From Enterococcus ratti (GTDB taxonomy: Bacteria; Bacillota; Bacilli; Lactobacillales; Enterococcaceae): a stretch of 64,000 nucleotides of DNA. Below, piece by piece: positions 30,445 to 39,277 of the stretch. The notes under the pieces were generated by a model, which saw only the letters and a program-made list of their open reading frames with translations, was not told the DNA's origin and ran no database searches. Position 1 is the stretch's first letter. Each line of letters begins with the position of its first letter. Location: NCBI RefSeq assembly GCF_001886195.1, contig NZ_JXLB01000010.1, forward strand, positions 41,002 to 105,001, written 5' to 3'. The position numbers and the translations under genes were made by a program.

Positions 30445-30478
30445 TGTGTACCTCCTAATAGATTTCATTTATATATTC

Positions 30479-30508
30479 ATAATAAACGCAATCGATTGCG
30501 TAAGTCAA
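30479..30508 (-). promoter_or_regulatory. malP promoter with MalR operator in the spacer
   Basis: Minus-strand -35 TTGACT (30503-30508) and -10 TATTAT (30479-30484) with an 18-base spacer. The 16-base perfect palindrome ACGCAATCGATTGCGT (30486-30501) fills that spacer. It resembles MalR boxes known from pneumococcus. Repressor binding would block RNA polymerase directly. Confidence 0.85.
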
Positions 30509-30645
30509 TGGAAAATATTTTTAAAATCACGACTGTTTATTAAAAATAAAAAATCTATTTTTAATAAACGATAAATCTTTGTAATTAAAGTATTTAGTGT
30601 TTTTTTAAAATAGCTAGCGTAGATAGAAAAAATAAAAATAAAGCA

Positions 30646-30674
30646 TTTACAAAAAATGAAACAACGTCTATAAT
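30646..30674 (+). promoter_or_regulatory. malT promoter
   Basis: TTTACA (30646-30651), 17-base spacer, TATAAT (30669-30674), 40 bases before the malT ATG. Confidence 0.85.
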
Positions 30675-30682
30675 AGCTAATA

Positions 30683-30698
30683 ACGAAACCGATTGCAT
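30683..30698 (+). promoter_or_regulatory. second MalR-type operator before malT
   Basis: ACGAAACCGATTGCAT matches the perfect palindrome at 30486 in 13 of 16 positions. It begins at about the expected transcription start of malT and overlaps the leader up to the Shine-Dalgarno region. Confidence 0.75.
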
Positions 30699-30713
30699 AA
30701 AGGAGACTGTAGT

Positions 30714-32867
30714 ATGAAAAAATTACTAAATTTTGAGTTTTGGCAAAAATTTGGAAAGGCTTTAATGGTGGTTGTGGCAGTAATGCCAGCTGCTGGGTTA
30801 ATGATTAGTATCGGAAAATCAATTCCGTTAATTAATCCAGATGTAGCGTTTTTAGTGACGACAGGTGGTGTAATTGAAAGTATTGGTTGGGCAATTATTG
30901 GCAATTTACACTTATTATTTGCTTTGGCAATAGGTGGAAGCTGGGCAAAGGAACGTGCTGGCGGAGCTTTTGCTGCGGGAATTTCATTTGTTTTAATTAA
31001 CCGCATCACAGGCGCAATTTTTGGCGTAACAACAGAAATGCTCGCAAATGAAGACGCTTTTACACATACGCTTTTTGGAACGAAGATCATGGTTAAGGGA
31101 TTTTTTACTAGTGTATTAGAAGCTCCAGCATTAAATATGGGTGTGTTTGTAGGAATTATCGCCGGTTTTGTTGGTGCGATGGCTTACAACAAGTATTATA
31201 ATTATCGAAAGTTGCCAGATGCATTATCTTTTTTCAATGGCAAGCGATTCGTTCCGTTTGTAGTAATTTTGTGGTCAACGATTGTTGCTTTAATACTTGC
31301 AGTTATTTGGCCAAACATACAAGCAGGAATCAATAATTTTGGGCTTTGGATTGCTCAATCACAAGAAAGTGCACCAATTTTAGCTCCATTTTTGTATGGA
31401 ACGCTAGAGCGCTTATTATTGCCATTTGGTTTGCATCATATGCTAACTATTCCGATCAATTATACGCAATTAGGCGGAACCTATGAAATTTTATCCGGCG
31501 CTCAAGCTGGAACGCAAGTGTTTGGTCAAGATCCGTTGTGGCTGGCATGGGCCACTGACTTAGTGAATTTAAAAGGTGCTGGTGATATGTCTCAATATCA
31601 ATTCGTGTTGAATAATTGGACACCCGCTCGTTTTAAAGTTGGTCAGATGATTGGTTCATCAGGAATTATGATGGGGTTAGCTTTGGCAATGTATCGGAAT
31701 GTAGATTCAGATAAAAAAGCAAGATATAAATCTATGTATTTCTCAGCTGCGTTAGCCGTTTTCTTAACCGGCGTTACGGAACCATTAGAATTTATGTTTA
31801 TGTTTGCGGCAGTTCCTCTTTATGTGGTTTATTCAGTAATTCAAGGAGCAGCATTTGCGATGGCTGATATTTTGCCTTTGCGTGTTCATTCATTCGGTAA
31901 TATTGAGCTATTGACGAGAACACCATTAGCAATTAAAGCAGGACTTGGCGGAGATTTACTCAATTTTGTTATTTGTGTCATTTTATTTGGTGTTTTCACT
32001 TATTTTTTAGCAAATTTCATGATCAAAAAATTTAATTTTGCTACGCCCGGACGTAATGGAAATTATGATAATGATAGTGAGGAAAAAGCTACCTCTCAAG
32101 CAGGTGAAATTGATCAACAAATTGTCAAAATCATTCACCTACTAGGAGGAAAAGAAAATATCAAAGACGTAGATGCTTGCATGACAAGGTTGCGTGTAAG
32201 TGTGGTTAACCGTGAAAAAGTTGGTTCAGAAGAGGAATGGAAATGTGCCGGAGCCATGGGATTGATTGTAAAAGATAATGGTGTCCAAGCAGTATACGGA
32301 CCTAAAGCCGATGTATTAAAATCAGATATTGAAGATTTGCTGCAATCAGAGGCAATGATTCCCGAACCAACATTTCAAGAAGAATCAACGCAAAAAGAAC
32401 GTGTGATGCGGGGAATACAAAAGAAGCTATACGCAGTAGCGACGGGGGATTTAATTGCTTTAACTGAAGTGAATGATCTGGTCTTTTCAAAGAAAATGAT
32501 GGGTGATGGATTTGCTATTATTCCAACAAACGGCAAAGTGACTGCACCAATTTCCGGTAAAATTGTCAGTGTCTTTCCTACAAAACATGCGATTGGGATG
32601 CAAACCACAGAAGGAATAGAAGTATTAATCCATATGGGGATTGATACAGTTAAAATGAATCAACCGGCTTTTGAAATATTGGTCTCACAAGGTCAAGAGG
32701 TAGTTGCAGGTTCGCCTCTTGCGCAAATGAATTTAGCCCAAATTAAAAACGAAGGAAAAGAAACAACAATCATTGTTGTTTTTACGAATAATGACGACCA
32801 AGAAGTTTATATCAAACAATTAGGTGCAGTTGAAGCTGGAACAGTCATTGGTGAAATAAAATTATGA
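30714..32867 (+). CDS. malT: maltose PTS transporter EIICBA
   Basis: Takes up maltose with phosphorylation from HPr. The 717-residue protein begins KLLNFEFWQKFGKALMVVVAVMPAAG, the usual EIIC start of the glucose superfamily, with about ten membrane segments to residue 440. An EIIB domain (Cys489 in DACMTRLRVSV) and an EIIA domain (His625 in TKHAIGM and phospho-accepting His640 in VLIHMGIDTV) follow. I set the start at the ATG at 30714, eight bases after AGGAG; the TTG at 30693 lies in the operator. It sits divergent from malP and shares the control region. Confidence 0.94.
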   Translation: MKKLLNFEFWQKFGKALMVVVAVMPAAGLMISIGKSIPLINPDVAFLVTTGGVIESIGWAIIGNLHLLFALAIGGSWAKERAGGAFAAGISFVLINRITGAIFGVTTEMLANEDAFTHTLFGTKIMVKGFFTSVLEAPALNMGVFVGIIAGFVGAMAYNKYYNYRKLPDALSFFNGKRFVPFVVILWSTIVALILAVIWPNIQAGINNFGLWIAQSQESAPILAPFLYGTLERLLLPFGLHHMLTIPINYTQLGGTYEILSGAQAGTQVFGQDPLWLAWATDLVNLKGAGDMSQYQFVLNNWTPARFKVGQMIGSSGIMMGLALAMYRNVDSDKKARYKSMYFSAALAVFLTGVTEPLEFMFMFAAVPLYVVYSVIQGAAFAMADILPLRVHSFGNIELLTRTPLAIKAGLGGDLLNFVICVILFGVFTYFLANFMIKKFNFATPGRNGNYDNDSEEKATSQAGEIDQQIVKIIHLLGGKENIKDVDACMTRLRVSVVNREKVGSEEEWKCAGAMGLIVKDNGVQAVYGPKADVLKSDIEDLLQSEAMIPEPTFQEESTQKERVMRGIQKKLYAVATGDLIALTEVNDLVFSKKMMGDGFAIIPTNGKVTAPISGKIVSVFPTKHAIGMQTTEGIEVLIHMGIDTVKMNQPAFEILVSQGQEVVAGSPLAQMNLAQIKNEGKETTIIVVFTNNDDQEVYIKQLGAVEAGTVIGEIKL

Positions 32868-33127
32868 TCGAAGACATTCACTAGATTGATCCTTTCTACC
32901 TTTCTATCTTTTAAAGAATTGAGCATTTGGAAGTGTATTAATGATTTTGATAGTTGTTCTTCTTTTATGCTCAAATCAAATACATTTTGTCACAAGCTAG
33001 ATAAACAGTGTTTCAAAGTCTGCTCTTTTGTAGTAAGATAACGACAGAAACGATGGCTGTCATTTTCTCTGTCGACATCTTACTACCTAGAGCGAATCGG
33101 CTTTGTGTAACTTCAAGGAGAGTATTC

Positions 33128-33958
33128 ATGAAAGTAATGACTTTAAATACCCATAGTTGGTTAGAAACGAACGCTTATGAAAAATTAAATAAGATTGTAG
33201 AAAAAATTGTTACTGAAAGGTATGATCTTATTGCATTACAGGAAGTAAATCAATCGATGGATATGGAGATATTAACAAGAAACGAATTAAAAACATTTTG
33301 TGAAATAAAAACACAAACGCCTGTACGCAGCAATAATTTTGCCTATTGTTTAGTTCAATTATTAGCCCAAAAAGGCGAAAGTTACTATTGGAGTTGGGAA
33401 ATGAGCCATATTGGTTATGAAATTTATGAAGAAGGAAATGCCATTCTTTCTAAAAAACCACTAGTTAGTCAAGTGCATACAGTTTCTGAAACAAAGGCAA
33501 AGGAAAATTATCGCACGCGAAAAATTTTAATTGGACAAACGAAGATTGAAGACCAAACCATCGTTGCCGCCAGCTGTCATTTTTCTTGGTGGATTGATGA
33601 CATTAGCGGTTTTGCATTTGAATGGAAGCAACTAGAAACTTATTTGTCAAATGAAAAATATCCAGTATTTTTACTAGGAGACTTTAATAATCCAGCAGAA
33701 AAATCCGGCTATGATTTAGTCGCAAAAAGTATCTTGCCAATTATTGATGCTTATAAACGAGCACAAGAAAAAGATAATCAAGCAACTATTGAAAAGAAGA
33801 TTGATGGCTGGGAAAACAACACCCAAGCGTTACGGATTGACTATATTTATGTTCCTAAAGATAGCGTAGTTAAAAAATATCAGCGTATTTTTGACGGCAA
33901 AACAAGTCCGATCGTTAGTGACCATTATGGAATAGAAGTTACATTAACATACAAATAA
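33128..33958 (+). CDS. endonuclease/exonuclease/phosphatase-family hydrolase
   Basis: A 276-residue protein of the EEP fold: TLNTHSWLE (Asn), LIALQEVNQS (metal Glu), the conserved FLLGDFNN (Asp and Asn), DYIYV and SDHYGIEVT (terminal His). This superfamily includes sphingomyelinases, phosphatases and nucleases; substrate cannot be told. It lacks a signal peptide, so it is cytoplasmic. Start at the ATG at 33128 with AAGGAG seven bases before. It follows malT after 260 bases, and such a gene often accompanies maltose or sugar loci in lactic acid bacteria, but a link is not shown. Confidence 0.82.
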   Translation: MKVMTLNTHSWLETNAYEKLNKIVEKIVTERYDLIALQEVNQSMDMEILTRNELKTFCEIKTQTPVRSNNFAYCLVQLLAQKGESYYWSWEMSHIGYEIYEEGNAILSKKPLVSQVHTVSETKAKENYRTRKILIGQTKIEDQTIVAASCHFSWWIDDISGFAFEWKQLETYLSNEKYPVFLLGDFNNPAEKSGYDLVAKSILPIIDAYKRAQEKDNQATIEKKIDGWENNTQALRIDYIYVPKDSVVKKYQRIFDGKTSPIVSDHYGIEVTLTYK

Positions 33959-33960
33959 GA

Positions 33961-34020
33961 GAAAAAACACCCTGAGTAAATAAGAAAGCAGTCATTTATT
34001 TACTCAAGGTGATTGTTTTT
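33961..34020. terminator. bidirectional terminator
   Basis: CACC..GAGTAAATAA pairs with TTATTTACTC..GGTG. A T run lies on each side: GTTTTTT on the plus strand and, read from the minus strand, GTGTTTTTT. It serves the hydrolase gene and the repeat-protein gene facing it. Confidence 0.8.
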
Positions 34021-34027
34021 TAAATAG

Positions 34028-34936
34028 TTAAAAACACAAGCAATAAGCATCTCTCTTCTGCTCTTTTTGCTTTGAAGCAGTTACCAAGTTATTTTCATTT
34101 GAAGCTTCTGTTTGCTTTTTTTGGTTTTCTGCTTGGTTGTTTTTTTTCTGATTCACCGGGTTGCTTTTTTTATCCTTTAAAAAAGCTTCAATCGCTTCTA
34201 TGCTATTCATTTCTTTAAGAGAACCGGGGGTAATTTTTACTTTACTCTGGTCATGTTCATGAGTAGTATCTGGCATGTTTTCTTGTATTTTTTTGGGTTG
34301 CTCTTGTACGACTTCTGCCGTGTTTAAAGCAGGCTCTGGTGTAAGAGCTGGATCCTGTGCATGAGCGATCACATCTTTTACTGATTTTTGAGTGACGTCT
34401 GTAGTATTTAAAGCAGCTGCATATGTATGAGAAACTGCATGAACACGTATAAGTTCTGCTACAAGCTTGTGCTTTCTAGGAGGTTTTTGTATTTCCTCAT
34501 TTGATAGTTTTTGAGTGGCAATTTCTGTGTTTAAAGTAGCTGCTTGTGTACAAGGCACCGCATGAACACGTATAAGTTCTGCTACAAGTTTGTGCTTTCT
34601 AGGAGGTTTTTGTATTTCCTCGTTTGCTAGTTTTTGAGTGGCAATTTCTGTGTTTAAAGCAAATCCTAATTTAGGAAAAGGCTCGTATGTATGAACGATC
34701 GTATCTTTTTTATTTAAAAGTACAGGTATCTTTTTTTGGGCTTCATTTTGTTGAGCTTTTTTTCGTGCTCTTACAAAACGTGGATCCTTGTCTGTAACTA
34801 ATGTTCCTCTATATATTTGAGCTGTTGGGCTATGAACTAAAGGAATGCTTCCTTCTTCTATTAATTCGTTAGTTTGATCAACAGCATCTTTTCTTTTTTG
34901 AGAATCTGGTTCTTTTAGAACTGTTTCGATTGCCAT
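34028..34936 (-). CDS. repeat protein of unknown function with CLCF C-terminus
   Basis: A 302-residue soluble protein (no signal peptide or membrane segment) that I do not recognise. Residues from about 94 hold two near-identical 41-residue units, each starting LNTEIATQKL(A/S)NEEIQKPPR, then two shorter degenerate units beginning LNTTDVTQ and LNTAEVVQ. The repeat-bearing part is followed by a Lys/Gln/Asn-rich tail ending AYCLCF, the only place with two Cys close together. The ATG follows AAGGAGG, so expression is likely. The 123-base units show a recent tandem duplication. The function could be surface- or protein-binding, but this is a guess. Confidence 0.7.
   Translation of the reverse strand: MAIETVLKEPDSQKRKDAVDQTNELIEEGSIPLVHSPTAQIYRGTLVTDKDPRFVRARKKAQQNEAQKKIPVLLNKKDTIVHTYEPFPKLGFALNTEIATQKLANEEIQKPPRKHKLVAELIRVHAVPCTQAATLNTEIATQKLSNEEIQKPPRKHKLVAELIRVHAVSHTYAAALNTTDVTQKSVKDVIAHAQDPALTPEPALNTAEVVQEQPKKIQENMPDTTHEHDQSKVKITPGSLKEMNSIEAIEAFLKDKKSNPVNQKKNNQAENQKKQTEASNENNLVTASKQKEQKRDAYCLCF
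34412..34657 (-). repeat. tandem duplication of a 123-base unit
   Basis: Two adjacent 123-base units (34535-34657 and 34412-34534) in the coding frame of the repeat protein, differing at only a few positions over their first 100 bases. Confidence 0.85.
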
Positions 34937-35012
34937 TATGGTCCCTCCTTATATAAGCATCATTATATTTCAAATAGTAAGAACAAGGGGAAATAGTTTT
35001 TCTAAAAATAAG

Positions 35013-35071
35013 AAATAAAGTTTTTAGCAAAGACTTAAAATACAGCTATCTTTTTTCTAAAAACTTTATTT
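35013..35071 (-). terminator. 15-pair inverted repeat after the membrane-protein gene
   Basis: AAATAAAGTTTTTAG (35013-35027) pairs perfectly with 35057-35071. On the minus strand it lies just after the 35100 gene and is followed by a T-rich stretch; a likely, though AT-only, terminator. Confidence 0.6.
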
Positions 35072-35099
35072 ATGAAAAATCGATTTCTCTTTAGTTTTT

Positions 35100-36764
35100 T
35101 TATTTAGTTGTTGAAGCTTTGTAACGATTGTTGATCGATAGACAGAATAAAACTAACCAACCGATCAGAGTGCATGCAACGGCAAAGTAAAAGAAGGAAG
35201 GCAGGTCATAATAAAGGGTGACTTCATTGATTCCATGATGTTGTTTTACAATAGGGGTACCGATGTCTGTCAATTTGTAATCTGTCAATTTTTTGCCATG
35301 TTGCAGTAGAACGGTTCCCGCATAGACAATGACTGGTAAATGTACAGTCTTTTCACCGGTGTTTTTCCATTTAATTGTTAAACGTCCTTCTTGATGGGAC
35401 TTGATAAAAATTGTTTCTCCTTCTAAAATTTCTTCGTTGTATCGATCATATTTGTTTGCCTTCGTTTCTTTGTAAATCGGTAAATAATCTGGAGTTGTTT
35501 TTTGAAAAACAAACAAACTTTTGGACATGTCGTGACTATAAAAGGTTTTTCGTGCTTTTTCTGGTGTATCAAATAAATACGTATGACGGCTAACGAATGT
35601 TTCATTTTTCCATCTATCCAAATGCTGTTGAAGATTTTGAATTGTTTGAATAGAGGCAGTTAAAATAGCTATGAAGCTTAATAGACGATACCAATTTTTT
35701 TTCTCCCATTGATTCAAAGCAAGCGCTAGAAACACTAAAAAAAGTAAGGTAAACGGCACGAAAAAACGAAAAGGAAATTGAATTAAACGAATAAATGGTA
35801 CATCGTTTTCAACTAAAGATGTCCAAGGAATCAAGCTTGTTGAAAGGAGAAAAAAAACAATACTTGTACGCAAAAGCAATTTAGTAAATATGTCATAATG
35901 ACGCCGAAAGAGCAGAAACAATAAAAAGCCGATCAATAAAAGGATAGGGAAAATTTTAGGATAAGTTAACCAATAATGTCCATCCAAATTAATTGCTTTT
36001 TGGCTCATCTCTCGGTTTACAAAAGGGGGCAAAATCTGGTTTTTACAATAGACTAAAGCTAATCCTACCCAAATATTGGCTGTTAAAATGAAATAAAACA
36101 AGACTGATTTGACAAGTTGTCTGATTGCTTTGCTTTTTTTTGTTTGAGTAAAGAAATAAGATAAATAAAAAGGAATATACATCAAAACTAACATTACAGA
36201 AGACAGCAAATGGATTTGTGTCATTAATGCAATCGAGGCGGATACTTTTAGAATAGGAAATTTTTTGTGAACTACGAAATCAACTAAAGGGATCATACAC
36301 AAGGGGTAAAAACAAGTTCCCCAGCTGGTAAAACCTTGATTGATAATCCAATATTGAATGGCATACGTCGTCATAAATAAAAGCGAAATGGGTACACTAA
36401 CCCAATTTTTTATGTTCATGTATTTTAATAGAGTCAACATTGACCAGCCGGAAATCAAGTAAAGAATAAAATTTGACAAAATTTGGTAATGGAACCAACT
36501 TCCCGAAATCAAGACGATCAAGCCTTGAAAATAAGCAAAGATTGGACCGTAAACAGCATTTACGATTCGACCGCTTTGTTGAAATCCATACATGGAAGGA
36601 AAATAATGAAAATCCCAATTGGCGAATTGTTCAGCAGTTTCGTAAAACCGATTATAATGAAAGGGAGCATCTGCACCAATAACTAAGTTATGTGTAAGAA
36701 TGGATGGCAGAATAAATAAAATTGCAAAAAGTAAGATTGTTAAATACGGAATATATTTTTTCAA
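35100..36764 (-). CDS. GT-C-like integral membrane protein (PTPS-related/YfhO-like)
   Basis: A 554-residue protein with about ten hydrophobic segments up to residue 370, then a soluble outer domain and a last membrane segment near 525-545 with a basic tail. The first outer loop NLVIGADAPFHYNRFYETA carries the Asp-x-x-x-His arrangement seen in large bacterial glycosyltransferase-like membrane proteins (PF10131, YfhO). These are thought to add sugars to surface polymers from lipid-linked donors. The ATG lies about seven bases after AAAGGAG. It stands alone, with a hairpin after its end. Substrate unknown. Confidence 0.72.
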   Translation of the reverse strand: MKKYIPYLTILLFAILFILPSILTHNLVIGADAPFHYNRFYETAEQFANWDFHYFPSMYGFQQSGRIVNAVYGPIFAYFQGLIVLISGSWFHYQILSNFILYLISGWSMLTLLKYMNIKNWVSVPISLLFMTTYAIQYWIINQGFTSWGTCFYPLCMIPLVDFVVHKKFPILKVSASIALMTQIHLLSSVMLVLMYIPFYLSYFFTQTKKSKAIRQLVKSVLFYFILTANIWVGLALVYCKNQILPPFVNREMSQKAINLDGHYWLTYPKIFPILLLIGFLLFLLFRRHYDIFTKLLLRTSIVFFLLSTSLIPWTSLVENDVPFIRLIQFPFRFFVPFTLLFLVFLALALNQWEKKNWYRLLSFIAILTASIQTIQNLQQHLDRWKNETFVSRHTYLFDTPEKARKTFYSHDMSKSLFVFQKTTPDYLPIYKETKANKYDRYNEEILEGETIFIKSHQEGRLTIKWKNTGEKTVHLPVIVYAGTVLLQHGKKLTDYKLTDIGTPIVKQHHGINEVTLYYDLPSFFYFAVACTLIGWLVLFCLSINNRYKASTTK

Positions 36765-37186
36765 TTGTCGAACTCCTTTTTAGTAAACTTACTAGCTTAA
36801 TCATAAAGGTTCACAAAACTAGAGGCAAGAAATTCGAAAAAATATAAAAAACTTATCAACATCCCTATGTTTTTCTTAAAACTATAGGCAAAGTCATTTT
36901 TTTCTAAAAGAAAGAACTACATAGTTGTTATAAAGAAACATGTGTTTATTTACTCGCTCGTAAAGCCCATATCTTTTCTTCTAAAAAATAAGGGGAGAAG
37001 GATAATAGTCGTTATTTATTTCTTTCTCATGTTTCATGTCAACAATCATGAAACAGACTATACTAAATGATTAACGGAGATACTGGAAGAATAAAAAAGA
37101 AAGAGAAAAAATAGAATGAATTATCACAAATTGCTCAGCTTTTCAACGTAAAAGAAATTTAGATAATTCACTTTATTTTATGTGTA
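36765..37186. other. intergenic region with an operator-like palindrome
   Basis: 422 bases without a gene, between two minus-strand genes. At 37032-37057 TGTTTCATG and CATGAAACA form a perfect 9-base inverted repeat around eight bases. TATACT follows on the plus strand at 37061, but no reading frame does. The rest is AT-rich. Confidence 0.4.
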
Positions 37187-37666
37187 TTAACAGTTATTTA
37201 ATAATTGGACGAAATCAGGTTTTTCACTAGTCGGTAAAATTTTGTAAGTTAGTTCATTGGTTTTTTCATCGTGGATAATATAAAGTTTTGTGTTTTCTGT
37301 TAGTTCTTTAAAATCACCAATCAACAAAATGGTGTATCTTTCATCGATCAATTCGATGTCTTTGATCGCTTTTGAGAAAACTTTGCGGACATGGTTCATT
37401 TTCTTAAGTCGATTTTCTGCTTTTTCAGCAGCTTTGGTTAAAGTATAACCTTCATCTAAATATTTTTTGATGATCTCAACTTTGATGACGGTAGGCAAAC
37501 GATATTTTCTAGGACAATTCGTATCATCTGCAACGGAATGAATAAAATTTTTTTGTTCCCAATAACGCAATTGACGAGGAGAAACTCCCACGATTTCACT
37601 AAGCTCACTAATTCCCACTACTAATTGATCATTTTCTAATAACTGCTTAAGGGATGCTCCTACCAT
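37187..37666 (-). CDS. MerR-family transcriptional regulator
   Basis: A 159-residue protein with a winged helix-turn-helix at residues 17-50 (GISELSEIVGVSPRQLRYWEQ) and a helical region after, ending in a short effector part that I cannot assign. Start set at the ATG at 37666, after AAAGGAAG; the upstream TTG at 37684 overlaps that site. It is divergent from the MFS exporter, which it probably controls. Its own promoter TTGACA-16-TATAAT overlaps a palindrome (see the operator entry), suggesting autoregulation. Confidence 0.85.
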   Translation of the reverse strand: MVGASLKQLLENDQLVVGISELSEIVGVSPRQLRYWEQKNFIHSVADDTNCPRKYRLPTVIKVEIIKKYLDEGYTLTKAAEKAENRLKKMNHVRKVFSKAIKDIELIDERYTILLIGDFKELTENTKLYIIHDEKTNELTYKILPTSEKPDFVQLLNNC

Positions 37667-37701
37667 TTTCAATCTTCCTTTCAAGTTTTCTACTTCCCCT
37701 A

Positions 37702-37729
37702 ATTATACTTTCGATAACTTGCATGTCAA
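37702..37729 (-). promoter_or_regulatory. merR promoter
   Basis: Minus strand: TTGACA (37724-37729), 16-base spacer, TATAAT (37702-37707). Near-consensus. Confidence 0.85.
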
Positions 37730-37731
37730 GT
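37717..37731. promoter_or_regulatory. MerR-type operator palindrome
   Basis: ACTTG-CATGT-CAAGT, a 5-5-5 interrupted palindrome. It covers the merR -35 and ends four bases before the TTGACA of the MFS promoter, so one dimer could control both genes. Confidence 0.6.
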
Positions 37732-37734
37732 GGG

Positions 37735-37763
37735 TTGACAAAACAAGTGATTAGGACTAAAGT
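37735..37763 (+). promoter_or_regulatory. promoter of the MFS exporter
   Basis: TTGACA (37735-37740), 17-base spacer, TAAAGT (37758-37763). The spacing is normal, unlike the 19-20 bases of classic MerR-activated promoters, which points to repression here. Confidence 0.7.
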
Positions 37764-37804
37764 ATTCTAGTAATTTCAGAAAAAGTTCAGAAAGAAGGAG
37801 AAAT

Positions 37805-39277
37805 ATGAGCAAAAATCAACCGGTAGATATTCATGGAAAACCATATAATCGTTCATTGCTAGTGGTCGTTTTATTAATGGGAACTTTTTGTACGGTTTTG
37901 AATCAAACCTTATTAACAACGGCTTTTCCTACATTGATGAAAGATTTCAATATTTCAGCATCAAGTGTTCAATGGCTAACGACTGGATTTTTATTGGTTA
38001 ACGGGATCATGATTCCGATTACCGCTTGGCTAATCAACAAATTTAGCTCAAGAAATTTATATTTATCAGCCATGTCAATTTTTTTAATTGGGACAATTAC
38101 TTGCTTTATCGCCCCTAACTTTAGTACGCTGTTGATTGGACGTTTGATTCAAGCCTGTGGCGTGGGGGTATCTATGCCTTTATTACAAAATATTATGTTG
38201 TCAATCTTTCCGCCAGAAAAAAGAGGATCGGCCATGGGAATGTCGGGAATTGTTATTGGTTTAGCTCCTGCGTTAGGACCAACTTTATCAGGATACATCA
38301 TTGACAATTATCATTGGCGTGATCTGTTTGGCATGGTACTGCCAATCGTTGTTTTAGTATTGGTGTTAGCCTTTTTCTTAATGAGAAGTGTAATTCCACT
38401 ATCAAATCCAAGCATCGATCTTTTCTCTGCACTTTTATCAACGATCGGTTTTGGTAGCTTGCTGTACGGCTTTTCAAGTGTAGGAGATGCAGGTTGGGGC
38501 AGCGTAAAAGTCATCGGTTTTTTGATCGTAGGTGCCGTCTTTATTGCCTTGTTTGCATGGCGTCAGCTTCATTTAGAACATCCATTCTTAGAACTTCGTG
38601 TATTTAAATCTTCTACTTTTACCATTGCTGCTGTTTTAGCTGGGGTAACTAACATGGCCATGGTAGGTGCAGAAATGGTTGTACCTCTTTATATTCAAAA
38701 TATTCGTGGTGAATCAGCCTTTCATTCTGGTTTGATGCTGCTGCCCGGAGCATTAATCATGGGGGCAATGATGCCAATCACAGGCGCCATTTTTGATAAA
38801 CATGGAGCAAAACGTTTAGCAATTATAGGAATGTTTATTTTAACCGCTGCGACGGCACCATTTGCTTTCTTAACAAAGACAACTCCTGTTTTGTATATTG
38901 TCATTTTTTACGCAATACGAATGTTTGGTATTTCTATGGTAATGATGCCAGTTACTACTTCTGGCATGAACGCTTTGCCAAATAAATTAATTAGTCACGG
39001 AACTGCTGTAAACAATACCTTCCGCCAAATTGCTAGTTCAATCGGCACGGCTATTTTGATTAGCGTCTTAACTAACGTGACAAAAGACAATCTTCCGGGA
39101 AAATCAGTATTAAATCATACACCATTAGCTTATAAAGAGCAGGCAATCAATGCTACGTTATCCGGTTACCACGCTGCCTTTTTTGTAGCAATTGTCTTTG
39201 GAATGATCGGCTTTGTCATTGCCTTTTTACTGAAGAAAAAAGAGCCCATGGTGGCGAAAGTGGGGAATAAAGCATGA
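37805..39277 (+). CDS. MFS multidrug exporter, DHA2 (EmrB/QacA) family
   Basis: A 490-residue drug:proton antiporter with about fourteen hydrophobic segments. Motifs: FCTVLNQTLLTTAFPTLMKDF (helix 1), WLTTGFLLVNGIMIP, GRLIQACGVGVSMPLLQNIM with the antiporter motif GIVIGLAPALGPTLSGYI. Substrates cannot be read from sequence. AGAAGGAG precedes the ATG. The last four bases overlap the DUF4811 gene, and both lie under a promoter divergent from merR, a typical drug-sensing cassette. Confidence 0.92.
   Translation: MSKNQPVDIHGKPYNRSLLVVVLLMGTFCTVLNQTLLTTAFPTLMKDFNISASSVQWLTTGFLLVNGIMIPITAWLINKFSSRNLYLSAMSIFLIGTITCFIAPNFSTLLIGRLIQACGVGVSMPLLQNIMLSIFPPEKRGSAMGMSGIVIGLAPALGPTLSGYIIDNYHWRDLFGMVLPIVVLVLVLAFFLMRSVIPLSNPSIDLFSALLSTIGFGSLLYGFSSVGDAGWGSVKVIGFLIVGAVFIALFAWRQLHLEHPFLELRVFKSSTFTIAAVLAGVTNMAMVGAEMVVPLYIQNIRGESAFHSGLMLLPGALIMGAMMPITGAIFDKHGAKRLAIIGMFILTAATAPFAFLTKTTPVLYIVIFYAIRMFGISMVMMPVTTSGMNALPNKLISHGTAVNNTFRQIASSIGTAILISVLTNVTKDNLPGKSVLNHTPLAYKEQAINATLSGYHAAFFVAIVFGMIGFVIAFLLKKKEPMVAKVGNKA

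Noticed and set aside
30677..31090. 137-codon frame antisense to malT
   Set aside because: It is a mirror of the conserved EIIC start and has no start signals of its own.
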